DNA of 64,000 nt from Patagioenas fasciata. Its lineage: Eukaryota; Chordata; Aves; Columbiformes; Columbidae. The DNA is taken from assembly GCF_037038585.1 (NCBI RefSeq), contig NC_092541.1:5335445-5399444 (forward strand). Direction: 5' to 3'. Positions 34,172 to 46,420 of the stretch are shown piece after piece. How positions within the stretch are numbered: the stretch's first letter is position 1; each line of letters begins with the position of its first letter. The notes below the pieces were generated by a model, which worked only from the letters and a program-made list of their open reading frames with translations, made no database searches and had not been told where the DNA came from. Both the position numbers and the translations under genes were made by a program.

Positions 34172-34238
34172 TATAAAAGGCAGCCCAAATCTCTGCTCTC
34201 TCATCCGCTTCTCTCGCCTCCTTCTCCTTGGGAATCAG
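34172..34238 (+). promoter_or_regulatory. FK8 TATA box and untranslated exon 1
   Basis: TATAAAAG at 34172-34179. The donor GTGAGT begins at 34239. Confidence 0.85.
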
Positions 34239-34555
34239 GTGAGTGTAAAGCCTCTTGTCCTCCTCCTTCAGGATTAGGTGTCTTTCTTCAATGTGTGTCT
34301 CAGCTGAAAGAGTCTGTCCAGGCCCTGGGGTGGAAGCTGCTTCTTATGGGAGAGGGAACAGGAGAGAAGGTCTTCTGCAGAAAGAACCTGGGATGTAGTT
34401 AAGGTGGCTTCTGGGATTTGAGCTGGGCAGCATAAACTGGTCCAGAAGGTGTCTTGGCTCTGCTGTGGTTAGGTGCAGTGCTGCTTCTCATGATCAGCCC
34501 TATATGCTCTGATTCGACCTACGCTGTCTCCCAGGTGAACGTCTGTCCCAGAGAC

Positions 34556-34861
34556 ATGTCCTGCTGCAACCCATGCGTGCCCTGCCAGCCCTGTGGCCCG
34601 ACCCCGCTGGCCAACAGCTGCAATGAGCCCTGTGTCAGGCAGTGCCAGAGCTCCAACGTCGTCATCCAGCCCTCTGCAGTGATTGTGACTCTGCCCGGCC
34701 CCATCCTCAGCTCCTTCCCTCAGAACACCGTTGTGGGCTCCTCCACCTCTGCTGCTGTTGGCAGCATCCTCAGCTCTGAGGGAGTGCCCATCAACTCTGG
34801 GGGCTTTGACCTCTCCTGCATTACCAGCCGCTACTGTGGCAGCAGATGCCGACCCTGCTAA
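34556..34861 (+). CDS. Feather beta-keratin FK8 (101 aa, 12 Cys)
   Basis: Feather keratin with Val8, SSNVVIQ and three changes shared only with FK9: SAVIVTL instead of SPVVVTL in the beta core (residues 40-46), Ser74 (SSEG) and Ser96 (CGSRC). It has 12 cysteines. The coding region is in exon 2. The intron is 34239-34534. The poly(A) signal is ATTAAA at 35157-35162. It is convergent with FK9 across a retrovirus-split spacer. Its upstream region is the mirror of the FK11 upstream region. Confidence 0.96.
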   Translation: MSCCNPCVPCQPCGPTPLANSCNEPCVRQCQSSNVVIQPSAVIVTLPGPILSSFPQNTVVGSSTSAAVGSILSSEGVPINSGGFDLSCITSRYCGSRCRPC

Positions 34862-35164
34862 AGCTACTGGCAATGTCATTGGGCAAGAACCTTCCAAGAC
34901 CTTGGAACATCATCATTAAAAGAAGATAGAGATCCATGGTTTTGCATTCAGGGTTTTGTATCATTGCTTCCTTCTTCCACTTGTGTTTCTCACTCTTTCC
35001 TCTGTTTATTCTGTCCCCAAGACCGGGCTAGCTTTAACCTGTTGGCATCCTTCCCTCTGCAGGACAGGCAGACTGACTCCCTGCAGGAGTTTCTCCTCAT
35101 CCTTGTATGTTTCTGTAGTGTTTCCTGTGAGCCACCTTCTTTTCTTCTCGAGACTTATTAAAGT

Positions 35165-35690
35165 TGTACTGCATCCAAGTCTGGGCCTCTGAGTCCTCCT
35201 TTGTTCTGAGGCAACTCTTCCAGTTTGTTGCAGGAAAAAGGAGAAGGAAGGGAAGGGTGGGACTCCCTGCAGTGGATTTCATTTTATGCCCTTTCCCTTG
35301 TAGCTGAGGAAGACATTAATGGCTACTCCACAGCCAATGGCATTAAGTGAGGAAAGGGCTCCAAAGTGTGGCAGGAGAGGGGTTGGGAAACAGTAATTCC
35401 TGGGGACAATCCGCATCCTCATGTCTCTCATTTATTCCCCTCCATAACCTGACGTAGTGTTTATGGCCAGCACACATGGGTATAGGAAATGAGATAGAGG
35501 AACCTCCTACAGTCCTTCAACATGTGTCATGGCCGAGCTGGTCTCTAGACATGCATCATCATCATCGAACACCAGGATGGAAGGGAGCATAAGGATCACC
35601 TGGATGCCCGCTTCTTGGCAAAAGCAAAGGCTAGATAAGATGACCCAGCACTCTGTCTACCTAAATCTCAAATGTGTCCAATTGATGTCC
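35165..35690. repeat. Array spacer A, short copy 5
   Basis: Non-coding, homologous to 14.64-15.11 kb and, inverted, 52.53-52.98 kb. No gene seen. Confidence 0.6.
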
Positions 35691-36588
35691 CAGAAAACTA
35701 CAGACTAGCCAGCCTCACCTCCACCCCTGTAAAAGCGATGAGAACAAATCATTCTAGATGTCACCTCCTGTGGCCTTCTGGGTGTAGAAAAGGAACTCCT
35801 GAAGGCACTGCTGGGCTCAGAATTATTGCTGAAGTGCACAGCACCCCATGGACCATGGGAGGTTCCCCTCATATTCATTCTGTTCACATTTCAGGGTAGA
35901 GATATCACCATTATCCATCTCACTGGGTGCTGAGCACTTGCAGTGGACAGAACAAGGCACCAAACCAAGTATTGCTGAAACTCTTGTGATGATCCTGCCA
36001 GTACTCAGCTTCCCAGGATCCCCCAGAACTCTGAGGCAGGGCCAGACTGAACTCCGCTTATGTTACCACTACTCCTCACTGGCAGGCCAGGGTCTTCCCA
36101 GCAGTGTAGTCGCTGGCCCTTAGAGAGCTGTCCTGCAAGAGACCCTGCGCAGACCTGGGAACCACATGGGCACATCAACGTGCAGGGCTGTGGACCCACA
36201 GTAGGGCACCTCTGCCCACACTGGGCTCTGCAGGGAACAGCACCAGTCTGGGCAGTTACACAGGGAGAACGAGTAATGGTCCTAAGCCCAGGAAGGCAAT
36301 CCCACAGCATGGTGTCATGGTCCTGGGCAGTTGTCCTGGGCAATTTATACCAGCATGGAGCTTGTCCGTGCACAAGAGAGCTGTCCCTGAGAAGACGTAG
36401 GCAAGGAGCGCATTCCTCTGGGTACATGTGTCTGCCACCCTAAATGGAATTCACATATGGACCTGCTGACTCACCCTTTGGGGGTTCTCATTTCTCTTGA
36501 TTGTGACTGTCCTTCTAGTGAAGAAGTTCGAAGTTCGTGTCCATCTTTGCTATTCACTGCCTCCAATGTATGTGTCTTTGGGTGGAAC
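35691..36588. repeat. Array spacer B, copy 5 (left part)
   Basis: Non-coding, homologous to 2.66-3.45 kb. It is interrupted at 36,588 by the class I ERV and continues at 41,198. No gene seen. Confidence 0.6.
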
Positions 36589-39500
36589 GTTCCCCAGGGG
36601 AGCCTCTACATCAATAAAGGTGATGCTTGTTTTTAAAACTTCAAATTGTTTCAGTTTTATAAGTTTCTTCAATTACCCTTTCTACGGCATCATTTCTGGC
36701 ACCCCATATGGGACTCTGCTCTTACCTTCAACTGATTCCTGGGATAGAAAGTTCTCCAGCTGGTACTAAAGGATTCTCAGGGATGTCCTCAATCCCTGGA
36801 GGCAGCAGAATTCTTGATCCAAGAATCATTTGTAAGTATTCTTTTTTTTTTTTTCTAATACTCTGGTTTGGTTTGCCCGTTCTTAAGTCAAGGTGAAAGC
36901 CTTGCAGGGGACCTTGCCTACACATTAGTCAAAACCGTGAAAGATTTGCAGGGTTGGGCTAAAAAAATTTGAATTAAAAGGGGGCTTAGAGGCTCCTAAA
37001 TGATAAAAAATTAAGGGTTTATAGGCCCCTAAAAAAAAGGCAAAAGTTTGGGGGATGATGACCCCTAAAAATGAGATTTGAAAGCAGGCTGGGAAAGAAA
37101 AAAAAAAAAAAAAGGAGAAAAGAGACTGTTCATGTCCTTGTTTTAGTTTATGAGTGTTTATGAGTGCACGAGTATGTGGTAATTGCTTGATTGGTTGTTG
37201 TTGCAATTGTTTCTTTGTGCTGTTTTTTGTGTAAGTTTGCTGTAAGCATTCTCCTTCTCTGTGCTTCTGGATGCAGTATTTCCACTAGTATGGACAGTTG
37301 AAGTCTCAGGTAAAGCCAACACTGCACTAATATAGGTAGAACTGAAACAGAATTGAAACATGACTTAAAGTCAGTAAGGAAAAACAATATCCAATAAACA
37401 TGAACGTGGAAATGAAGTTAGAGACTTTAATGAACAAGTTTATGCACTGTGGACTTTCACAGGAATGCCAATCAGAATACAATACTCCCATTTTGCTAGT
37501 ATAGAATCTACATTGTATGGAATACATGGTTGGTACAAGATTTGAGAACCATTAATCACACTGCGATAAATGTGTACCTGGTAATGCCAAAACCCATACA
37601 CTCTTAGATTAATATAGCAGGAATTAATATTTATTTTACTGTTTTTGACTTGAAATATGCCTTTTTTTGTATACCATTGGATTCAGAGAGCTTTTCACCT
37701 TTGAATGGGTAAGACCTACCACTAGGAAGAAAGATGTAACTTTCTGGACCATTTCCCAAAAAAACTTAAGAACAATCCTGCTTTGTCTGGTAGCGTATTG
37801 GTGGAAACACCTTAGAAGCCTGGCAAGTATCTGTGACTGTATTGTGCCTATGACTGTGTTGCTGATTCAAGAGGCAAGAACACTAACTTTGGGACAGCAG
37901 ATTGTTATATTTGTGTCACATGATGGACATGTGGAACATGCTGGAACAACAAAGACACCATTTTCTGTCACTGAGCAGAATGGTAGAGTACCAAGCAGCA
38001 TTACTGGAACAGGATGTTGTGAGTTTGAAAACAACATCTTTGAATCCTGCTACTTTATTGCCTGTACTGAATGATGAAAATTGGAGCATGATTGTACACT
38101 AACTATCAAACAAGTCTTTTCTAGCAGACCAGATTTAAAGAATACTCCACTAGAAGATCCAGAGTGGACTCCTTATGCAGATGGGAGTAGTTTTGCTCTG
38201 AGTGGAGAACAACTGTCTGGATACGCACTGGTAACTTTAGAGAACATGACTGAAACACAACCATCGCCATCAAATACTTCAGCACAGAAAGCTGAGCTTA
38301 TTGTTTTGGCTAGAGCCTAAGTCACAAGATAAGTAAGTTAATACACTTTTGGAATTGTACAGAAAGATGGAACAATATGAAAAGAAAGATGACTTCTGAC
38401 TTTGTGAATATCTCCTATCAAACATGAGCAAGGAATGTTGAAGCTATTAGAAGTTGTTTTAAAACCTAAAAAGGCATCAAGTAATCCACTGTAAAGTTTA
38501 CCAATTTGGACAAATATTAAAAGAGATGCAATTGGATCTGAAATGCAAAATTGTAAGATAGAAGTAAAAAGAAAGTGAACTTTTGGGGATCATATTTGTA
38601 AATTACACTTTCTGAATTTTCGAGGTGGCCTGAAGCTTTCACATGTCAGACCAACAAAACTAGAGAGGTAGCAAAAAAATTATTGAATAAAATCATACCA
38701 AGATTTGGCTGTTCCACATTTTATAGCAGGAATAATATGGACTATTTTTACTCTTCTTTGGGTAAGATGGGATCGGTCTAGTGGAAAGGTGGAAATAATC
38801 TAAAATAATCTAAAACCAGCGCAATTAGCTAATTTGTGTCAGAAAATTAATGTAAAATGGATATATGTATTGCTAATTATTTTACTGAGAATTTGCATTA
38901 CTTATGGAATAAAAATAAGTTAGCCCTTTTGAAATATTATTGAAATACTATTACTACCCTATTCAGTAAAGTTGACAGGAAAAACTAATCAAATGCATAT
39001 TTGGGAGAACCAAATGCTCATTGAATATATGTCGTCTTTGGGAAAAACTTTCTCATCATTACATAGGTATATCCAGGAGAAAGCACCTGTGCCATTGGAT
39101 GTGCCTGTACCTTCCTTCTGACCTGGAGATCCAGTCTATCCTTGGACCTGAAAGGACAAACCTTGAGAAAGCGGTGGAGAGGACTCTGTATGGTACTGTT
39201 GGTAGCTAACACTGTGAAATACAAAGGAGTCAATCCCTGGATTCACCACAGTAGATTAAAGAAAAGTACAGGGACTGGGTAGAAATCAGAAGAGATCACA
39301 TCTTTAACACGAGAACTTATGAAATCATAGCAATCTCTACTTGGACTGAAATAGAATCTTATACAGAATTTGATTGTACTCAAGGAGATTTTTCAATATT
39401 CATTGCAGCATTAATATTAGCCTGTTTTCTTTGTAGGTACTTGTTTAAACGTGTTATAGTTGCATAAGTTTTTGCCTGTTATACAAAATAGTAAGTTCAC

Positions 39501-41197
39501 TGTTAAATCAGGAGAATCCATGGACCTAAAATGTACATTTTATGATGATCTGGAAAACCTTGCAGATAGTTGACAAGACCAATTGCTGAGTATGTATATG
39601 TTACCTAGACAGTTCAAATAAAGGGGGCTCTTATATTAGGAATACCCCTCCCTATTAATGTATCTTGGGGAAACACTTCATTCATGTTGATCAATCTAAC
39701 AGAATCACAACTGAATTAGAGGAGATTTGGAAAAATACTACAGTCTTGCATGAGGTACAAAAAAGCAACAACTCTTACAGATTTCAAGAAGTTTGAACAT
39801 GAGTAGTGTCCTGGTTTCCCGATTTACAGACATAGATTAAGAACTCGATTGTCATTATTGTATTAGTAATTGTCATGTTTGTATGCTATGTTTCAATGTG
39901 TGATTAAGTGTTGTGCTGCAGTCCCTAAAAGAGTTTAAAAAGGTGAGACTTATATACAAATAGATGAATTATTGCCATCACTTGAAAGAATGAGTGAATC
40001 CTGTCTGCAATTGCTAACCTAAAGATATATCAAACCTTTCACATCTAGGGATCAAACAACAAAGAAAAGAATGGCTTGCAAAACACTTAATCATGAACTA
40101 TAGACACTATTCACCTTGCAGTTTAGACATTTTGAGGCCCACAATTTGAATCTTGCTTTAACATTTATCTCAAGACTGTTAACTACATACACTGCATTCA
40201 AACTGAAAGGAAAAGAATCATGGAAGGATAAATGTAGAGAGAAAATGTTTGATACAAAGATATGGAAAGTGACAGTCCTTGTTCTAAAGTAGCTGAGAGA
40301 AGGAGAGATGCACAGTTGGGAAAACAACACGATTTTAGGCCTCAGATTTGTTACTATTAAAAGAACATGGGGTGTGCAGTTTCTTAGAAACCGGAACAAG
40401 ATCACTGTTGTATCCATATATCGAATGTGACAAAAAATTTAAATGATCAAATTTGGATTATCAAAGAGGTAGTGAAACAATCACAGGACCTTAAACAAAA
40501 TATAAAAAGCACTTAGATTAATAAGCTCTTGTCTCAAATGGGGAATATTTAACTTACAGGGTAACTAGCTTCATTAGTGCAAACAATAATAATTATTTTA
40601 GCCATAATAATTGTGTTTATCATTATTTTAGGATGTGTAAAGAGAGCCACAGAAAAAGCAGCTTGCAAATAAATTATCGAGATTATATTTTAATGAGAGC
40701 TGAAGCCTAGTGACCACAAAACCTCAAGAAAAGAGGAGGGATAAACAATACCTAAAATCAGCAATTATTAATAAAAGTAGTTGATCAGAATGAAGGTTGT
40801 AGATTTTAAGTGCTTGCCAAATCAATAAGGTTCACAGGTGTTAGACACTTGTTAGGCATTAAGTAACAATAATGTTATTTCTTAAGATAAACAGGAGAAC
40901 AGAGAAGGGCAGGAGCCAATGCCCTTACTCTCAGAAGATAACGTGGCAACACCAGTGCAAGCAGGTTATAAGCTGAATAACGAAGGACTGTAATGCATAT
41001 GCAAATGATTACTTGGAAATATAATGAATATGTATGATCTGTGCAGATATAACCTGTGTCTGGGAATTGTTCGGGGCCCTCACTAGGCAGAAAAACTTCT
41101 GTGGGGGCTGGTGCATCAATAAAGGTGATGCTTGCTTTTAAAACCACAAACAGTTTTGGTTTTAGAAGTTTCTTCAATTAGCTGATTTATGATATCA
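36589..41197 (+). mobile_element. Class I (gammaretrovirus-like) ERV, fossil
   Basis: Old provirus of about 4.6 kb inserted into spacer B. Parts: 5' LTR remnant about 36,589-36,692, a primer-site-like TGGCACCCC following it, pol remnants (RNase H-like about 38,150-38,320; integrase C-terminal-like about 39,080-39,260), env-like membrane segments about 39,390-39,470 and 40,560-40,660, a purine-rich tract at 40,726-40,740, and the 3' LTR at about 40,741-41,197. GAAC flanks both ends (36,585-36,588 and 41,198-41,201), fitting a target-site duplication. It is heavily decayed, with many breaks, and the 5' LTR is much shorter than the 3' LTR. Confidence 0.75.
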
Positions 41198-41376
41198 GAA
41201 CAGGTCTTGGAAATGAAGAGGACATTAGCCATGCACCATCCTATTTTCTCTGCAAAAAATACCAATCTGAATTGTAGAAAACTCTTTTGGACTGAGGATT
41301 TTCTTTGTGATGACAGTAGTACAGTACAGTGGTTTGCATGTTGTGACATCATGGTGGAAGGACATCACTGAGAGGT
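41198..41376. repeat. Array spacer B, copy 5 (right part)
   Basis: Resumes spacer B at the point where 36,588 stopped, matching 3.45-3.63 kb. Non-coding. Confidence 0.6.
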
Positions 41377-41800
41377 CATAGAATTATACAATAGTCCATA
41401 TTGGAAGGGACCTTGAAAGATCACCTGGTTCAATCTTTCATGAAAAAGAGAGACAAGATGAAATTATCTACCACCCTGTCCAATTGCACGTTGGAAACTT
41501 CGAGCAATGGGAACTGTACCATATCCTTGGGAGGTCTTTCCACTGAAGTATTGTTCTTACTGTAAAAATTTTATTACGTCAAGATGAAACCTCTCCCAGT
41601 GTCACATGTACTCATTGGTCCTTGTCTTCTCCATGTGGCTCCTTGTGATGAAAGAGCCTTTGTCCTCTTTCTAGATACCCATAAAGTACCAGAATACTGT
41701 GATGAGGTCCCCGCGAACCTTCTGTTGTCCAAGGACAAAAGACCTATCTCTTTCGGTCTTGCTCAGAGGACAGGTTCTCCAGCCCTTTGGTCCAATTACA
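41377..41800 (-). mobile_element. CR1 LINE 3' fragment with tail
   Basis: Fourth-interval copy of the CR1 end seen at 3.63 and 16.25 kb. CATAGAATTATACAATAG at the left edge is the inverse tail. It is old and without the A run. Confidence 0.7.
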
Positions 41801-42235
41801 CGTATATACAAGAGTGGTGGTGGCTAATGGATGAGGATCAGCGAAGGCAGAAGTGGCACCTGAGTGAAGATGACCACAATCCCAAAATCCATGCTACCAG
41901 GGCTTCCAGAAGCAGATTTTCTCTCATGGGCATGTTTTAATGATGAAGTTTCAATATGCTGACATCACAATTAAAGGACATTACTGAGAGGACTCAGTGA
42001 TAGCCAGGAAGACAGGAAAAAATTAAAATGATTGTCCCAGCCAGCAGGCAACACGAATTATTTTCATCAGGATAAGGAAATTTCGGCACAAGGTTGGTGG
42101 TGTCTCTACAAGGGAAACCTGGACAAAGGAGAATGAAGAAAATTCTCCACCCCACGTGCCTGCCTTGGGAGGGGTGGGAAGCCCAGGGCAATGAGATCAA
42201 TTACAATTACTTTGTCATTGCCCAGTACATGACCA
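41801..42235 (-). pseudogene. Olfactory-receptor-like pseudogene, copy c
   Basis: The shortest and most decayed of the receptor-like remnants. Minus-strand frame 41994-42200 reads DENNSCCLLAGTIILIFSCLPGYH, lining up with the TM3-like part of copy b (RKIFCVACWLEQSFPFFTAFLF). Several deletions relative to copies a and b. Assignment depends on the other copies. Confidence 0.4.
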
Positions 42236-42862
42236 GAAGGACTCAGCTACCCAGACAAGAGTGAAGGAACAAAGCTGTGGTTGGTTAAATCTATTATTTC
42301 TGTTGCTGTCAGAGAGATAAACCAATCCCCGTTTCTGACTGAGAGAACCAGCTTACCCCATATAAATGTCTGAACATACCTGGGCTGAGGTGTGCTTTGT
42401 GGGCTAGAGCAGAAAGGATGTGGCAGAGTTCTAACCAAAAATTCTGCTCTATCAGAAGTCGCCATTGTCATAAAAACGCTGACTCAAGTGGCACATAATT
42501 GGATGTGTGACAATTCCTGGGTACACTGAATTATTAATTGCCTCGTTCTTAATTTCTTACTGCAAATGCTGAAAGTGCCTGCTAGCTCTAATACTGCTGG
42601 GCGGACATTTCATCAACTGCAATTGAGAAAAGGAGACAATGCTGGGTGAGAAGTGAGACAGCCACTAAGCTGATCACTGCTCAGAACCAAGTCCAATGAA
42701 TTAATTCATGAAAACATTAAAGTAATTATACTTTGTTTCCAAGTGACAAAACCCACAGCAGGGAGTCCCACCCTTCCCTTCCTTCTCCTTTTTCCTGCAG
42801 CAAACTGGAAGAGTTGCCTGAGAACAAAGGAGGACTCTGAAGACCAGGCTTGGATGCAACAC
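42236..42862. repeat. Array 3' flank block, copy 5
   Basis: Non-coding flank beyond the FK9 3' end. No gene seen. Confidence 0.6.
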
Positions 42863-43154
42863 TTTAATGAATCTCAAAAGGAAAAGGAGGTGGCTCACAG
42901 GGAACACCACTGGCAGCCACAAGGATTTGGTGAAACTCCTGCAGGGTGTCAGTCTGCCTGCCCTGCAGAAGGAGGGAGGCCAACAGGCAGGCTGGCCTTG
43001 GTGACAGAAAGAACAGCGGAATGACAGAGAACTGAGTGGAAGAAGGGAGCAATGGTTCAAAGATATGAATGCAGTGCCATGGAACTCTATCACCTTTCAA
43101 GGACCATGTTCCAAGATCTTGGAAGGTTCTTGCCCAATGACATTGCCAGTAGCT

Positions 43155-43460
43155 TTAGCAGGGTCGGCATCTGCTGCCACAGTAGCGGCTGGTAATGCAG
43201 GAGAGGTCAAAGCCCCCAGAGTTGATGGGCACTCCCTCAGAGCTGAGGATGCTGCCAACAGCAGCAGAGGTGGAGGAGCCCACAACAGTGTTCTGAGGGA
43301 AGGAGCTGAGGATGGGGCCAGGCAGAGTCACAATCACTGCAGAGGGCTGGATGACGACGTTGGAGCTCTGGCACTGCCTGACACAGGGCTCATTGCAGCT
43401 GTTGGCCAGTGGGGTTGGGCCACAGGGCTGGCAGGGCACGCATGGGTTGCAGCAGGACAT
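43155..43460 (-). CDS. Feather beta-keratin FK9 (101 aa, 12 Cys)
   Basis: Protein identical to FK8, including the private SAVIVTL, Ser74 and Ser96. The coding region is in exon 2. The exon-2 leader starts GCGACC instead of GTGACC/GTGAAC. The intron is 43492-43760 (269 bp, the shortest). The poly(A) signal is ATTAAA on the minus strand at 42863-42868. It is convergent with FK8 and divergent from FK10. By position its mirror in the right arm is FK10, yet its protein matches FK8, which suggests conversion between the convergent neighbours. Confidence 0.96.
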   Translation of the reverse strand: MSCCNPCVPCQPCGPTPLANSCNEPCVRQCQSSNVVIQPSAVIVTLPGPILSSFPQNTVVGSSTSAAVGSILSSEGVPINSGGFDLSCITSRYCGSRCRPC

Positions 43461-43760
43461 GTCTCCGGGACAGAGGGTCGCCTGGAAGAGAAGGTAGGAG
43501 GCAGAAGATCAGGAGAAACAGCACTGCACCCAGCCACAGTGGAACCAGGGCACCTTCTGGCCCAGCATACACTGCCCATGTCAAGTCCCAGGAGCCACCT
43601 CCACTAAGTCCCAGCATCTCTCTGCAGAAGACCTTCTCTCCTGTTCCCTCTCCCATAAGAAGCAGCTCCCACCCCAGGGCCAGGAAAGACCCCATCAGCT
43701 GAGACACACATTGAAGAAAGACACCTGATCCTGAAGCAGGACAAGAGGCTTCACACTCAC

Positions 43761-43827
43761 CTGATGCCCAAGGAGAAGGAGGCGAGAGAAGTGGATGAGA
43801 GAGCAGAGAGTTGGGCTACCTTTTATA
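43761..43827 (-). promoter_or_regulatory. FK9 TATA box and untranslated exon 1
   Basis: TATAAAAG on the minus strand at 43820-43827. The donor GTGAGT follows 43761. Confidence 0.85.
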
Positions 43828-45529
43828 GGAGTCCTGCACTGCCTCAGGACCAAGAACCCATTGTGGAAGTAATAATTTTATGACAAGCTCATGCTGAATG
43901 CAAATCACGCCAGCTAATGGCATGGGCTGTGTTCTGGTTTCCTGCACTGGCGCCTTTTCATTTCCTGGCTTCTGCCACGTGTTTTCCCACGTGAAGGCTT
44001 CTGTAAGTGCCAGGATGAAAGGCCTGAGGATTTCCCTAGCAGACACACGTCAGCACAGACAGAATTATCAGCCCAAGTGCTGGTGACATCCTGTGCAGGC
44101 AGGTGACATGCACCTGGGTCATTCCTGCCAGCTTCTTTGTGGCAAAGTTGTTAGGAAATGAGGAACACTGCAATGCTTGTGTCCAGATGCCCAAGGATTG
44201 TGTGTGAGAGGTTGTATCATATGTGGTCGCCAGCATCACAGCAGAGTCCCCACTTGCTGATATTTTCTGGACTTTCTGTGACTGTACATATTTATGCACA
44301 ATTCCATGCAGGCCTGCATGAGCACACCTGTGTCAGTCTGTACCTCTGTACCTCTGTCATCATGAAGACATGTGCAGGTCATAGTGGGGGACTTTCCATT
44401 GGTATGTCCAAGAGCACTGTAGAGCAGCAGGTTGCCCTTGCCAGAAGGAGCCCATGTGCAACTGAATGGTGATGACTTTGTCCTGGCAGAGAGGTGCTCA
44501 GAGAACTGAACTGCAGTCTCTGCCTCCTGTGCCCTATCTTTCTTGCTTTACAGACAGGGAGAAATGCCAAGAAACCCTGCCTACCAGTGCAGGCCATTGT
44601 CCCTGCAGTGATACCCTGCTGATGCTGTGTTGCTGGTGACCGGGGTGGGAAACAGTCTCCTCATGTTCTTGCCAATGCCAGATGCATTTCTGCAGCTTCT
44701 TGGTACACAGTGAGGCAGTGGCCATCAGCTCCCACAAAACTGATATTAGGCTAAAGAGACTGGGGTCCAGATCTTGCTCTGTTTTGAGATGGAGGACAAA
44801 TTCTCTGGGTGGATCAGGACGAAGCGAAATGGCTTTGAGTCAATTCCTTTCCTGTTGAAGTAACAAGACTTCTACATCCCTCATAAAAAGCTGAGACCGA
44901 GGGCCCAGCAGCTGTGTCTGGGAATGTAGGGACATGTCATTAGGACAAAACGCCAAAACTAATGATGATTTTTCATTTTCCTTGGGCAGTGTAGTAAACT
45001 ACTAAGGTTGCACAGAGCACTGTGTGGATGTGAAAGAAAAACAGGGGACTTGTCCTCATGATACTTGCCCTTGGATGCATTCCATGACCCCTCCTTCCAT
45101 CCTCACATCCATCTTCATTCTAGCCTTCTTCTCCCACTACAACTCCATCCAGAGCAACAGGAATGACCCTGAGTGCTTGTGATGCTGCTAATCTGCCAGG
45201 GCCTCCTGCAGCAATGAGGTCTTCCAATGAAAATAGCACAACTTCAGATCACCATCCTTAGGGCATGCTCAGAAGCTAAGGGGATTTTTTCTGTGCAGAG
45301 ATGCAGCAAGGGAAAGGCTGATGGTCACTGGCTGTGGAGTAGCCAGAGATGATGTTGTCAGCTCCTATGGACAGGGACTAAAGGACACCCACAGACAGTG
45401 TGTCCTGCCCTTCCATTCCTCTAGGAATGAGAAAGAGTCTACTTGCTCACCCATTTGTTCCCTGCCAGCATATCTCCTTTCTCCCTGGACAGCTTTAGTG
45501 GGGAAAGGACCCGACAGAGCCAGAGGCTG
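43828..45529 (-). promoter_or_regulatory. FK9 upstream region and distal blocks
   Basis: Standard proximal promoter with two CACGTG E-boxes (43976-43981 and 43988-43993), the only copy with two. The conserved middle block is at about 44.24-44.40 kb. The distal upstream block at 44.42-45.0 kb matches 26.29-26.83 and 58.62-59.17 kb. 45.0-45.53 kb is the downstream flank of the keratin pseudogene and matches 27.9-28.5 kb. No coding sequence is supported. Confidence 0.6.
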
Positions 45530-46420
45530 GGATGCAGCAGAGATTAATGAGTCTAAAGAGTGAAACAAGATGTCTGTGAGAGGAGGCCAAAAGGAAAAGA
45601 TCTTAATGGAGACACAAGAGTCAGTACCCCAAAGTAGGAAAGATGCAAGCACAAGTCCCGAAGCTGGCTTTGGTGGGCCTCATGACCCAGGGAAGTAGAA
45701 AAGAATAGAAGAAAAGAAGAGAACGGAGAGAGTTTAAGAAGTGACTGAGAGGCTTCGATGTTTTTCAGAGACCTCAGGATGGTTCCCTCCTAAGGGCTGA
45801 TACTCTTTGGAGTAGGAGCAGGGCAAGCTCTGCCCCTCTCAAGCCAACGGCCATTCTGACTGGCATCATCCTCTGCATTTCAGGGCCTCCTTATATGGAC
45901 CATCACCAGTGGCTTTAGCAAGGGGAACACCTTCTGCTGTCATAGTAGAGGCTGGTAATGCAGGGGAGCTTTTAACCAGTGGGGTTAAACTGCAAGGCTG
46001 GCAGGGCAGGCACTGGTTGTAACGGGACATGTCATGGGGCTGGTAGTTCACCTGGAAGAGAGGGCAGGGAGGAGGCAGGGCACAGGAACACCTGAGGAAC
46101 AGCCTGAAACTCCACAGAAAGGGAGCCAAGTCACCTGCTGGGTGGGGAGTTGGAGGTTCTGCAGGGGGAACAATATATTCTTTGCCTGAGCCCAGCAGGG
46201 TCTCTCAGATAGAAGCGAGGCCCAGGGATCCTCCTGCATGAGCTGTAGCCACAAAGCCACCTCAGCCCACCATCTCTGTCTTCTCCCACAACCACAATCT
46301 CAGAACACTAACACAAGACCAAGGATCTGATATCAACTGATGTCCTTGCAGGCCGGACCCTTTCCTATAGGAGGAGGGGGAGGAGAAGAGGGAGTTCCCA
46401 TTCACCTGTTTCCTAAGGTG
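45530..46420 (-). pseudogene. Feather keratin pseudogene with internal deletion
   Basis: Minus-strand keratin gene relic. The CDS remnant is 45915-46030 (116 bp against 306). It starts MSRYNQCLPCQPCSLTPL, clearly the keratin head ([18 protein letters not shown]) with Cys3 and Cys4 replaced. It then jumps over about 190 bp, including the whole beta core, to a frame-shifted version of the tail and stop. Acceptor at 46051/46052 and donor at 46405/46406 are still recognisable (intron 354 bp). The TATA box is lost (TTTTCTAC). A poly(A)-like ATTAAT lies near 45,545. It is more diverged than any FK copy, so it is an old or separate lineage. Confidence 0.85.

Larger units (their letters stand above)
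28770..44040 (+). repeat. Left arm of large inverted repeat (approximate)
   Basis: Order in this arm: ERV fossil, distal block, FK8 promoter, FK8, spacer A, spacer B, CR1 fragment, receptor-like pseudogene, flank, FK9, FK9 promoter. The right arm has the same order reading leftward. Later arm-specific insertions are the class I ERV and two LTRs. Boundaries were set by eye. Confidence 0.6.
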
